Below the pieces are notes generated by a model that was not told where the DNA came from, did no database searches, and saw nothing but the letters and a program-made list of their open reading frames with translations. Position numbers and translations under genes: made by a program. 64,000 nt of DNA from Mesocricetibacter intestinalis (GTDB lineage Bacteria; Pseudomonadota; Gammaproteobacteria; Enterobacterales; Pasteurellaceae), in assembly GCF_004363295.1 (NCBI RefSeq), contig NZ_SNYQ01000001.1:484706-548705 (forward strand). Direction: 5' to 3'. How positions within the stretch are numbered: position 1 is the stretch's first letter; each line of letters opens with the position of its first letter. This document shows positions 36,607 to 47,516 of this stretch, in pieces.

Positions 36607-37839
36607 TTAGCGTTCTTGCAACGCTTGTTTCATACGGGTAATAGGTTTTATCAGATATTGGAACACGGTTTTTTCACCGGTTTTAATATCCACCGTGGCG
36701 GTCATACCCGGGGTGATATCCAGTTTATTGCCCAGACGGTCGGTCATATGATCCCCTTCGGTTTTCACCAGAATACGATAATAGGCCTGTTCCGCATTTA
36801 AATTCAGTTCGCTGCGACGACGTTCATCCTGTAAGGTGTCCGGGCTGATTAAGATAACTTTACCCTCCAGACCGCCGTACAGTGAATAATCATAGGCGCC
36901 TATTTTAACTAATGCGGGCTGACCGGGGCGGATAAAGGCCACATCTTTCGGATTAATATAGGCCTGTACCAGCAATGTATCGTCCAAGGGAACGATTTCC
37001 AGAATATCCTGGCCGGCCTGTACCACGCCGCCCACGGTATTGATACGAATATTTTTTACAATACCGCGTAGCGGTGCGCGAATCTGAGAACGTTCCACCG
37101 GATCGGCGCGCATTGCCATATTTTCTCTGGCCTGAGCAAGTTCCGACTCCGTTTGTACCAGCTCGTTGTTGGCATCGGTGGCGTATCTGTTGCGACGTTC
37201 GGCGATTTGTTGGGCAAGATCCGAAGACTGGCGCTGCATACGCAATAATTCGACCTGAGCGACTACACCACGTTTTACCATGGGTTCGGTAATTTTAATT
37301 TCATGATCCAGCAATGCTTTACTTTGCGAAAGTCCTTGCACCGCATCTTGCATTGCTTTATAGCGCGCATTATAAACGGCAGTTTCACGATCCTTTACTT
37401 CAGGGGGTAAATCCGGCGGAAATTTCAGCTCGATACCGGCGGATTCAGCCTGTAAGCGGGCCACTATCCCGCGCAGGTTCTGCACTTTAGCTTCACTTTC
37501 GCGCAAAATCGCCGAACTGCGGGTATCGTCCAATACCAATAACACCTGGCCCTTTTCAACAATATCCCCTTCTTTTACCTTCATTTGCTGAATAATGCCG
37601 GGATCCAGACTCTGCACGATTTGCTCGCGGCTGCTTGGTATTACGCTGCCCTGACCTCGGGTTACCTCTTCCAGCGGACTGAAATAGGCCCAGATAACAA
37701 AAACGATCAGAAATACCCCGAACAGGATAATCACGGCAAAGGTGCCGCGATGTTTTTCCACCTGTAATGCGGCGTTAAGATCATTAATTAAGGATAAATC
37801 CGATTGTTTTATTTCGTCTTGTTTGTTTTCATCAGTCAT
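36607..37839 (-). CDS. Type I secretion periplasmic adaptor (HlyD/LapC family)
   Basis: Links the inner-membrane ABC exporter to the outer-membrane channel. The 410-residue membrane fusion protein has one transmembrane helix (about residues 33-53), a lipoyl half-motif 'IIQQMKVKEGDIVEKGQVLLVLDD', a long coiled-coil region (about residues 110-245) and a beta-barrel part with 'SQIRAPLRGIVKNIRINTVGGVVQAG'. The C-terminal 'YRILVKTEGD' to 'ITPGMTATVDIKTGEKTV' is typical for the family. It is last in the tolC-like/ABC/hlyD-like operon, 16 bases after the ABC gene. Confidence 0.92.
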   Translation of the reverse strand: MTDENKQDEIKQSDLSLINDLNAALQVEKHRGTFAVIILFGVFLIVFVIWAYFSPLEEVTRGQGSVIPSSREQIVQSLDPGIIQQMKVKEGDIVEKGQVLLVLDDTRSSAILRESEAKVQNLRGIVARLQAESAGIELKFPPDLPPEVKDRETAVYNARYKAMQDAVQGLSQSKALLDHEIKITEPMVKRGVVAQVELLRMQRQSSDLAQQIAERRNRYATDANNELVQTESELAQARENMAMRADPVERSQIRAPLRGIVKNIRINTVGGVVQAGQDILEIVPLDDTLLVQAYINPKDVAFIRPGQPALVKIGAYDYSLYGGLEGKVILISPDTLQDERRRSELNLNAEQAYYRILVKTEGDHMTDRLGNKLDITPGMTATVDIKTGEKTVFQYLIKPITRMKQALQER

Positions 37840-37855
37840 TTATATTATTCCTGTC

Positions 37856-40144
<2,289 letters not shown>

Positions 40145-40148
40145 AAGA

Positions 40149-41423
40149 TTATTTATTTATTTTTTGAAAGTTATTGGAATTGGTTCCCACCCAGTTTGTT
40201 ATACGGGCCTGAGAAATCAGGTACACTAAGGCTGCGTCGCGGTAATCGTTACGCGCCGTAACTTCGGCCGCCTGTACGGAGGTTAATTCCTGATATGAAT
40301 TAAGCAGATCGATCAGGCTTTTATCGGCGACGCTGAATTTCAGTTCATTGTCCTGCACAACGTTGCGCTGTAAAGCGATCTGTTTTTTAGTAACCGCCAT
40401 AAGTTGCTGATTGCGCAGCATATCCGCTTCCGAGGTCAGGGCTTTTTCCTGCATTTCCAGTTCTATTTCTCGCAGTTTGGCTTCCGCCGCTTTTTGAGAA
40501 TAATAGTTTTGCTGTTCCTCATATTTTGTCGCCGGGTTATAAATATCCCAGGACATATTGATATATACCTCATGTTCGCGCCGGTTGGCGTTACCTTCTA
40601 AGTTAATGGCCGGCAGACGTTTCGCTTTTGAAGCTTTTACCGCCGCCTGCGCGCTTTCGAATTCTTTCTGTTGAGCTAAGTAAGTCGGCGAGTTTTTGAG
40701 ATCCGGATTTTTATAGCGGCGCACAAAATTGCTGGCGCTGGTACCGGCAAAAGGATCGCTTAAATCTTCGGGTCTTAACACTTTGTAGCTGTAACGGCTT
40801 AGCCTGTTGAGCGAGGCGTGCAGAATACGCTCCTGCATTAATATGGTGGATTCCACCTGGTTACGGCGTGAAAGAGCTTCGTTAACTTCGGAATAGCGAC
40901 CTTCATCATAATCGGCGATGGTTCTTAAATCCCGGAGGATTTTTTCATGGCGAACCAGGCTTTCTTTATAGATGGCGATATTTTCCTTGGCGCGTAAGGC
41001 GGCGAGGTAGAGTTCTCCCACCTGTTGTCCCAAGGTTTCCTGAGTTTCGTTTAGTTTGTGCTGATAATAGCCTTCTTTGGCTTTATCCCTTTCGACTTCC
41101 GCTTCAATACCGCCCCAAGCATATAGATTAACGCGAGCTACAACTCCCGGGCCTGAGCGTCTTTCACTGGTGTAAACATGCTTTTGATCCAACACGGAGG
41201 TTCCGGTGAGGGAAACGACGGGATAATGCCCGGCTTTGGATACTTCGGTTTGGCTTTGGGCCATATTGATATTGGCTTTAGCCTCGTCCAGGGTCGGATC
41301 CGCAACAAAGGCGTTTCTTAAAATCTGCTGCAATGACACTTTAGCCGATACGCTCTGCGTGGAAAATAAAAGGCTTCCCACTAAGAGAGCGGTCGAGACT
41401 TGTTTACGCATATGTTTTTTCAT
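40149..41423 (-). CDS. TolC-family outer-membrane secretion channel (LapE-like)
   Basis: Outer-membrane factor of the type I system. The 424-residue protein has a signal peptide ('LLVGSLLFSTQSVSA', cleavage near residue 28), then 'LQQILRNAFVADPTLDEAKANINMAQSQ', typical of TolC first repeats, and a second internal repeat from about residue 235 ('NSPTYLAQQKEFESAQAAVKASKAKRLPAINLEG'). Long helices and 'DKSLIDLLNSYQELTSVQAAEVTARND' agree. It is the first gene of the secretion operon; its stop nearly abuts the exporter start. This is a dedicated channel, distinct from a housekeeping TolC presumably elsewhere. Confidence 0.9.
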   Translation of the reverse strand: MKKHMRKQVSTALLVGSLLFSTQSVSAKVSLQQILRNAFVADPTLDEAKANINMAQSQTEVSKAGHYPVVSLTGTSVLDQKHVYTSERRSGPGVVARVNLYAWGGIEAEVERDKAKEGYYQHKLNETQETLGQQVGELYLAALRAKENIAIYKESLVRHEKILRDLRTIADYDEGRYSEVNEALSRRNQVESTILMQERILHASLNRLSRYSYKVLRPEDLSDPFAGTSASNFVRRYKNPDLKNSPTYLAQQKEFESAQAAVKASKAKRLPAINLEGNANRREHEVYINMSWDIYNPATKYEEQQNYYSQKAAEAKLREIELEMQEKALTSEADMLRNQQLMAVTKKQIALQRNVVQDNELKFSVADKSLIDLLNSYQELTSVQAAEVTARNDYRDAALVYLISQARITNWVGTNSNNFQKINK

Positions 41424-41458
41424 ATTTGCCTGGCCCCTAGTTATTATTTTTGATTAAA

Positions 41459-41467
41459 AAGTGCGGT
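41459..41467 (+). repeat. DNA uptake sequence (AAGTGCGGT)
   Basis: Exact core with the extended form, AAAAAGTGCGGTCATTTTT, upstream of the secretion operon. Confidence 0.9.
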
Positions 41468-41537
41468 CATTTTTAACAATATTTTTTTAATTGATTATGG
41501 TGTAAACAAAAACGGCTTATGTTAGAGGAAGCATTCT

Positions 41538-41558
41538 AACATTTCAATTAGAAATGTT
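41538..41558. repeat. Inverted repeat upstream of the secretion operon
   Basis: AACATTTC-AATTA-GAAATGTT, perfect 8-base arms, about 115 bases upstream of the tolC-like start. Size and symmetry suit a repressor or activator site; the binder is unknown. Confidence 0.5.
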
Positions 41559-41781
41559 GAATAAGTGATTTTTTATATAAATAAAATGATTTAATTTATT
41601 TTGAAAAAGATTTTTTACCACTGCTAAAGGGATTTCAGTTTATAAGGCGGAAGTAAAACAACCGCCTTTTAATCCGGAGTAATGGAGCGGGTTGCCACTT
41701 GGGGAGAGACTGAAGAGGCTGATTATTTGTGCCGCCGGAAATGTTTATAGGTTGCGGATTTGATGGGGTGGGATAGCGGCA

Positions 41782-41817
41782 ATATATTCGCCGTTCGTTA
41801 TCGAACGGCGAATATAT
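41782..41817. repeat. 16-bp perfect palindrome downstream of smpB
   Basis: ATATATTCGCCGTTCG pairs with CGAACGGCGAATATAT over a TTAT loop, starting 10 bases after the smpB stop. It lacks a U-run on either strand, so it is an RNA stabiliser or atypical terminator, or a DNA site. Confidence 0.8.
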
Positions 41818-41827
41818 CGGAGGGCGG

Positions 41828-42310
41828 TTAACCTCGGTTAGCGTTTTTCATAATTCGGTTTTTTTGCATTTTCCATTCGCGTTCTTTAATGTCTTCCCGT
41901 TTATCATGTTGTTTTTTACCCTTAGCCAGACCGATTTTTATTTTGGCCCAGGCATTTTTCCAGTACAGAGAAAGCGCTACTATGGTATAGCCGTCGCGAT
42001 TGGCTTTACCGAACAAAGAGGCCAGTTCTTTCCGATTAAGCAGCAGCTTTCTGGTACGGGTAGGGTCGCACACAATATGGGTGGAGGCGACATTCAGCGG
42101 CTGAACGGTTGCACCGAATAAATAGGCTTCCCCCTGATTAAAGATAATATAGCTGTCGCTGATATTGGCTTTACCGGCGCGCATGGATTTTACTTCCCAG
42201 CCTTGCAGGGAAAGTCCCGCTTCGATTTCTTCTTCAATAAAGTAATCGTGGCGGGCGCGTTTATTTAATGCGATGGTATTGGACCCGGGTTTTAGTTTCT
42301 TTTTTGTCAT
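41828..42310 (-). CDS. smpB: SsrA-binding protein SmpB
   Basis: Binds tmRNA and delivers it to stalled ribosomes for trans-translation. The 160-residue protein shows '[29 protein letters not shown]', '[15 protein letters not shown]' and the basic tail '[19 protein letters not shown]'. ATG 42310 matches family length and has an AGAAAGA site. The ssrA gene is often close in relatives, but is not seen within this window. Confidence 0.97.
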   Translation of the reverse strand: MTKKKLKPGSNTIALNKRARHDYFIEEEIEAGLSLQGWEVKSMRAGKANISDSYIIFNQGEAYLFGATVQPLNVASTHIVCDPTRTRKLLLNRKELASLFGKANRDGYTIVALSLYWKNAWAKIKIGLAKGKKQHDKREDIKEREWKMQKNRIMKNANRG

Positions 42311-42513
42311 AATCTTTCTGAAATACTGATAGCAAGAGGAAATGGGGAAGATTTTACCTAATCTGTTCCAAGAGTACAAATTGGCAAAAATAACAATGGT
42401 ATTTTAGCTCAAAAAAGTCCATTATTTGCGCTGGAACGGGGCTTGGGACGGATAGCGCAAACGGAACTATGCGGAAATAGCCCTTTATTCGCTTTGAGGT
42501 TTAAAAATTTAAT

Positions 42514-43821
42514 ATGTTGACAGAACAGAAATTGAGTACGGCGGAAGGGGCTCGAATTGCCGTGGTTGCCGGGGTACGCACCCCTTTTAATCTGAAAGAC
42601 AGCGGCTTTAAACAGGTGTTTGCCGCAGATTTGGGAACTATGGTAACCAACGAGCTGCTCAACCGTTTTCCCTTTGATCGCCGTTTGATTCAGCAGCTGA
42701 TTTTCGGTCAGGTGATACAGCAGCCCCATGTTGCCAATATTGCCCGCGAGATTGCCGTAACTCTGGGGCTGTATCATGTGCAGGCTTATACGGTCAGCAG
42801 TTCTTGCGTTACCGGTTTGCAGGCGGTGGCGAATATTGCCAGCAGCATTGCCAGCGGTTCGATTCTGTCCGGAATTGCCGGGGCGGCGGATTCCATCTCC
42901 AATTCTTCCCTGAGTATCAATCCGCGTATGCTTCAGATTGGTAAAGATATTCTGCAAGCCAAGGGCTGGGAACGGAAGTTTGGGTTGTTGAAACAGCTGT
43001 CATGGCAGGATTTTAAACCGCACGGAGTGAATCTGCGAGATTATATTACCGGTTATTCCGTAGCGGATGTATCGGAACAGATGGCGAAACTTTTTTCGAT
43101 AAGCCGCCGGGAGCAGGACGAGTTTACCTTGGATTCTTTACATAAAGCGAAATCCGCCTGGTTGGAAGGATTGTTGAAGGATCAGGTGATGGTGTCTTTT
43201 CCTTATCCTTATGAAAACTTCGTCGTAGCGGATAATTTACTGCAATCTTCACATACGGCCGCCTATTATGCCGGGCTGAAGCCGTTGATTGATAAGAAAT
43301 ACGGCAGCGTAACGGCAGGGAATATCGCACCTATTTGTGATGGTGCCGGCGCCCTGTTACTGATGCGGGAAGATATTGCCAAAGCAGAAGGATTAGTGCC
43401 GCTGGGCTATATTCGCAGCTATGCGATGACCGGGAACGAGGTTTGGGAAAATATGCTGAGCGGAACCGCCTATGCCGCTTCCTTGGCATTGATGAGGGCG
43501 GGCATGAAACCGAGCGATATGGATTTATTCGATTTCCACGAATCTTCAGCCGCCCAGATATTGGCAAACCTGCGCCTGTTCGAAGATGGGGAATTCGCCC
43601 GTTGTTATTTAAACCGCAGTTCGGCCATTGGCGCCGTGGATCCGACGCGTTTGAACGTTCTCGGCGGCTCGCTGGCTTATGGTAATCCGCGAGCGGTTAC
43701 CGGACTGCGTATCTTGATTCAGGCGCTGTTCGAATTGAAACGTCGCAACGGCCAATTGGCATTGGTCGCTACCAGTGGTTTGGGCGGCTTGGGCGGTGCT
43801 ATGGTATTGGAACGCGAGTAA
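42514..43821 (+). CDS. fadI: FadI-like acyl-CoA thiolase with altered active site
   Basis: Closest to FadI, the thiolase of the YfcY/YfcX fatty-acid complex, which cleaves 3-ketoacyl-CoA. The 435-residue protein aligns along the whole length ('VRTPF', 'FGQVIQQPHVANIAREI', 'TSGYLRSYAMTG'-like 'LGYIRSYAMTGNEVW'). The acylated Cys is present (Cys98 in 'SSSCVTG') and His of 'DFHESSAAQ' remains. But the catalytic His of 'AYGHP' is Asn391 ('AYGNP') and the general acid/base Cys of the C-x-G loop is Ser421 ('ATSGLGG'). Thiolase activity is thus doubtful. The frame is intact. fadJ-like follows 9 bases later. GAGG lies somewhat far from the ATG. Confidence 0.85.
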   Translation: MLTEQKLSTAEGARIAVVAGVRTPFNLKDSGFKQVFAADLGTMVTNELLNRFPFDRRLIQQLIFGQVIQQPHVANIAREIAVTLGLYHVQAYTVSSSCVTGLQAVANIASSIASGSILSGIAGAADSISNSSLSINPRMLQIGKDILQAKGWERKFGLLKQLSWQDFKPHGVNLRDYITGYSVADVSEQMAKLFSISRREQDEFTLDSLHKAKSAWLEGLLKDQVMVSFPYPYENFVVADNLLQSSHTAAYYAGLKPLIDKKYGSVTAGNIAPICDGAGALLLMREDIAKAEGLVPLGYIRSYAMTGNEVWENMLSGTAYAASLALMRAGMKPSDMDLFDFHESSAAQILANLRLFEDGEFARCYLNRSSAIGAVDPTRLNVLGGSLAYGNPRAVTGLRILIQALFELKRRNGQLALVATSGLGGLGGAMVLERE

Positions 43822-43830
43822 GGAAAGCCT

Positions 43831-45963
43831 ATGCAACAAGAAGAATTACAACATAATGACGAGGGGCAATCTCTGTTCACATTAGAGGTTCAGGATAAAA
43901 TAGGTATTATCCGAATAAATAGATACGACAGAGATTTTAATTTATTCGGCTGCGATTTTATCGGGCAACTGCGTAGCTTACTCGGTGCCGTACTCCATCG
44001 CCAGTTACAGGGCTTAGTATTTATTTCCGCTAAGCCGAATAATTTTATCCGCGGCTTTGATTTAAGCGAATTGGAAAATAAAACCCCGCAACAGATACGG
44101 GATTTTGCCATTGATGCCCAGGCATTGATGCGGGAAATTGAATGTTTACGGGTACCCGTGGTGGCGGCGATTCATGGTGATTGCTATGGCATAGGTTTGG
44201 AACTGGCACTGGCCTGTTCGGTGCGGATTGCAACGGACAGCGCTTCCACTGTCTTTGCTATGCCGCAGATTCGTTCCGGCATTTTACCCTTTGCGGGCGG
44301 AACCCGGCGTTTATCCGCTTTACTCGGATTAAAAGAAGCGGCGCAGCTATTATTCAGCGGCAATAAAATCGGTTGTCGCCATGCACAACAGCTGGGCTTA
44401 GTGGAGGTGCTGACCTCGGAAAATTTATTATTACAGACCGCACTTGCGCACCTTGCGCAACTAAGAAGGGCACCTTCGGCCGCAAGGATTTCCCCTTGGA
44501 AAAAACTCAGAGGGCGGGCGGAAAGCCGTGCCTTTATCCGTAATTCCTTATTGGAAAGAATTCATAATCGTTATTCATCCGTTGCCTTTGATAATAGTCC
44601 GGCGCGGGAAAGCCTGTTAGCGCTACTAAAGGCGACGGAGGCAAAGGCCGCTTTGGCGGCGGAAGCCAATGCGCTGAGTCAACTTTTTTTCAGTGAACAG
44701 TCGCAGGTATTGCGTCGTCTTGAACAAACCACGCGCAGCATGAAATCCCATTATCGGGCGCGTAGCGAGGTGCAGGATATTAAAAGCGTTGCGGTATTAG
44801 GCAGCGGTTTTCTGGGCGCGGGTATCGCCTATCTTTCCGCTTACCGTGCCGGATTACCGGTACGGATTAAGGATATTCATTTAAATGAAATACGCAAAGC
44901 TTTGCATCAGACCAGTTTGTTGTTACATAAAGCGGTGGATAAAGGGGAATTGGCGCCGGGCAGAATGCTACAGATTATGCAGCTTATTTCCGGTGGCGAG
45001 CGCTTTATCGGCAAGCCGGGGGCGGATTTTGTCATTGAGGCGGTGTATGAAAATTTGGCGCTGAAACAGCAAATGGTCAGCGAGGGAATGAAGTATTTCG
45101 GCGATAATATTGTGTATGCCACCAATACTTCGACCCTTTCGGTGAAGGAAATTGCGGAAAGCGCGCCGAATCCGGCCAATGTTATCGGCTTTCATTACTT
45201 TAGTCCTGTGGCCGAGCGAAAAATGCTGGAGATAATTCCCCATGAACAAACCTCCGAACATACCCTGGCCAAAGCCATTCATTTTGCCGTGCAGCAGGGA
45301 AAAATTCCGTTACTGGTGGCGGATAAGCCCGGATTTTTTGTTAATCGCATTTTGACCCCTTATTTGTTGGAAGCGATTCGTTGCGTTATTGACGGCGAAG
45401 CCATTGAATTTGTGGATCGTTCCTTGCAGGAATTCGGCTTTAGTTTAGGGCCGTTGGCGATGATCGATGATATGGGACTGGATGTACTGGTACAGTCTTT
45501 GCCGAATTTGGAAGCTTGTTTCGGCAGTCGTTTCGCATTGCCGGAACGCGTTCGTTATCTGATTGAGAATGACAGAAAAGGAACGAAAAACAAACGCGGT
45601 TTTTATCTCTACCATTCCGATAGCGGTGAGCGCAGTATGGAAGACGGCAGTATTTATCATACTCTGGAAATAGTTACCTCAAACAATCTGGAGGCGGAAG
45701 AAATCGTGCGGCGCTGTATTTTAATGATGATCAACGAGGCCTGTTATTGTTGGCAGGAAGCTATTATCGCCAGCCGGGAAGAAGGGAATGTGGCTTCCGT
45801 ACTCGGCGCTTTCTTTCCTGATTTCCGCGGCGGTATTTACGCTTATATTGATAAAGTCGGGGCAAAAAATATTGTTGCGGAGCTGCAAGATCACGTCCGT
45901 CGATACGGCGAGCGTTTTAGTCCCTGCAGCTGGCTGCTGGAGCTTGCTCGGCAGGAGTCCTGA
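43831..45963 (+). CDS. fadJ: FadJ-like multifunctional enoyl-CoA hydratase/3-hydroxyacyl-CoA dehydrogenase
   Basis: A 710-residue two-part enzyme like FadJ. The hydratase domain (residues 15-200) keeps Glu124 in 'GLELALAC', but the second catalytic Glu is Gln146 ('MPQIRSG' for 'LPEVQLG') and the oxyanion 'GGG' reads 'GIG'. The dehydrogenase domain looks whole: NAD loop 'VLGSGFLGAGIA' (about 322-333), His455/Glu467 dyad ('GFHYFSPV', 'KMLEIIPH') and 'ADKPGFFVNRIL'. So the dehydrogenase could work while the hydratase may not. GGAAAG precedes the ATG; coupled to the fadI-like gene. Terminator after. Confidence 0.88.
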   Translation: MQQEELQHNDEGQSLFTLEVQDKIGIIRINRYDRDFNLFGCDFIGQLRSLLGAVLHRQLQGLVFISAKPNNFIRGFDLSELENKTPQQIRDFAIDAQALMREIECLRVPVVAAIHGDCYGIGLELALACSVRIATDSASTVFAMPQIRSGILPFAGGTRRLSALLGLKEAAQLLFSGNKIGCRHAQQLGLVEVLTSENLLLQTALAHLAQLRRAPSAARISPWKKLRGRAESRAFIRNSLLERIHNRYSSVAFDNSPARESLLALLKATEAKAALAAEANALSQLFFSEQSQVLRRLEQTTRSMKSHYRARSEVQDIKSVAVLGSGFLGAGIAYLSAYRAGLPVRIKDIHLNEIRKALHQTSLLLHKAVDKGELAPGRMLQIMQLISGGERFIGKPGADFVIEAVYENLALKQQMVSEGMKYFGDNIVYATNTSTLSVKEIAESAPNPANVIGFHYFSPVAERKMLEIIPHEQTSEHTLAKAIHFAVQQGKIPLLVADKPGFFVNRILTPYLLEAIRCVIDGEAIEFVDRSLQEFGFSLGPLAMIDDMGLDVLVQSLPNLEACFGSRFALPERVRYLIENDRKGTKNKRGFYLYHSDSGERSMEDGSIYHTLEIVTSNNLEAEEIVRRCILMMINEACYCWQEAIIASREEGNVASVLGAFFPDFRGGIYAYIDKVGAKNIVAELQDHVRRYGERFSPCSWLLELARQES

Positions 45964-45979
45964 GGGTAATCGCCATAAC

Positions 45980-46023
45980 AAGGGCGTCGCGCGACTGTTG
46001 GTCGTTTGCGACGCCCTTTTTTA
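45980..46023 (+). terminator. Terminator of the fadI-fadJ-like operon
   Basis: AAGGGCGTCGC pairs with TGCGACGCCCTT (with one bulge), followed by TTTTTT. Confidence 0.88.
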
Positions 46024-46064
46024 TTCCCTGCAGGGTTATGTTCCGGCCGGACAGGCGGCGAAAA

Positions 46065-47387
46065 TTACTGGGAAGCGGTGTTTTCCCGAGTTGGTCTGAG
46101 GTATTCTTCCCGGTTTGGATCCACCAGTTTCGATTTCTGAATCATTTTTTCAATGGTAACGCCCTGTACCAGAATTGAGAACATCACTACCGCATAGGTC
46201 ATCAGCAAAATAAGATCGCGAACATCGACGGAACCGTTGATTAATGCCGTTCCGCTCGGTATGGAAAGCGCCATGGCAAGAGCCAGACCGCCGCGTAATC
46301 CCCCCCAAGTCAGAATCTTTAAGGTATAGGGATTATAGGTACGGAATTTTTGCATCAGTTTGAAAGGCAACCAGAGGCTGGCATAGCGGGCGGCCAAGCA
46401 AATGGGAATCGCCGTCAGCATTAAAATAAAACCGCGTAAGGTAAAATCCACCAGCAACAGGGCTAAACCTATTAATAGGAACAACAGAGAATTTAAATAA
46501 TGATCGATCATTTCCCAGAAATGATCCAGATAGCGCTGACTTTGCTCGGAAAAACCTTTCTGGCGAGTCCAGTTTCCGATCATGATGCCGGATACCACCA
46601 TTGCCAATGCGCCGGATACATGCAGCACGTTATTGGCGAACATAAAGCCTGCCGTAGGTACGGTTAGGGAAATCAGTATTTCCAAGCTGCCGTCGTCGGT
46701 AGCGGAGATTAGCCAGTGGGCAATCAGACCGATAATTAAACCGTATAGAATGCCGCCGATGGCTTCGTGCAGGAATAATCCCATAACCCCGCTGAAAGAG
46801 GCTTCCTGTCCGCCGAAAGCTACGGCAAAAATGGTGGTGAAAATGACCAGACCGACCCCGTCGTTAAATAAGGATTCTCCCTCCACCTGCATGGATAAAC
46901 GTTTCGGCGCACGAAGATTTTTAATAATCGCCAACACGGCGATAGGATCGTCGGGAGAAATCAAGGCGCCGAACAGCAAACAGTAAATTAAATCTATTTC
47001 CAATCCGATAAGCCGGGCGGCGGCATAAATCATCAGACCGATAAAGAAGGTGGAGGCTAAGGTCGAAAATAACGCAAATATCGTGATTTCCCATTTTTGA
47101 TCCTTGAGTACCGGCAGTTTAATTCCCAGGGCGCCGGCAAACAACAAAAAGCCCAGAATCCCGTTCAACAGGAAACTCTTAAAATCTAGTTGTTGCAGCA
47201 CCTCCGTTGCGACCACATCCAGCTTAAACCAGTTTAATGCACCCAGCAGCAGAAGTATTAGGGAACCTATCATCGCAGAAGCGGTAATGGCGATGGTGGA
47301 TTGAATTTTATCGCTGATTTTACGGGTAATAAAACCGATTAAAATAGAGATGGCGGATAGGAAACAGATATAGGTATAAATACTCAT
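46065..47387 (-). CDS. CPA1-family Na+/H+ antiporter
   Basis: A 440-residue inner-membrane exchanger of the NhaP/NHE type with about twelve membrane segments. Conserved transport residues lie in 'LISPDDPIAVLAII' (equivalent of the T/S-P-x-D-P motif) and 'GESLFNDGVGLVIF' (the Asn-Asp pair). 'WGGLRGGLALAMALSIP' is another family signature. The role would be sodium, potassium or pH homeostasis. It is monocistronic on the minus strand. Confidence 0.9.
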   Translation of the reverse strand: MSIYTYICFLSAISILIGFITRKISDKIQSTIAITASAMIGSLILLLLGALNWFKLDVVATEVLQQLDFKSFLLNGILGFLLFAGALGIKLPVLKDQKWEITIFALFSTLASTFFIGLMIYAAARLIGLEIDLIYCLLFGALISPDDPIAVLAIIKNLRAPKRLSMQVEGESLFNDGVGLVIFTTIFAVAFGGQEASFSGVMGLFLHEAIGGILYGLIIGLIAHWLISATDDGSLEILISLTVPTAGFMFANNVLHVSGALAMVVSGIMIGNWTRQKGFSEQSQRYLDHFWEMIDHYLNSLLFLLIGLALLLVDFTLRGFILMLTAIPICLAARYASLWLPFKLMQKFRTYNPYTLKILTWGGLRGGLALAMALSIPSGTALINGSVDVRDLILLMTYAVVMFSILVQGVTIEKMIQKSKLVDPNREEYLRPTRENTASQ

Positions 47388-47516
47388 AATATTGCCTTAT
47401 TAAAATTTCGCCGGCAAAGTGGGTTGGTCACGGTGATTGACTGGTTGATGAATTTGCGTAGTATAAGGAAACCGAGCCGGTTTAGGAAGTTAAAAAACGG
47501 AAAATACAAAAAAGAA

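Larger units (their letters stand above)
41424..41827. promoter_or_regulatory. A/T-rich 404-base control region of the secretion operon
   Basis: No gene is visible. It holds an uptake sequence (41459-41467), a perfect inverted repeat AACATTTC-N5-GAAATGTT (41538-41558), a hairpin AAGGCGG/CCGCCTT (41644-41668), a strongly A/T-rich stretch (41560-41620) and, next to smpB, a long palindrome (41782-41817). I found no tmRNA sequence here despite the adjacent smpB. Confidence 0.6.

Noticed and set aside
41424..41827. Possible tmRNA gene next to smpB
   Set aside because: No tRNA-like ends, GGGGCTGATTC-type 5' end or tag-peptide reading frame were found in this region.
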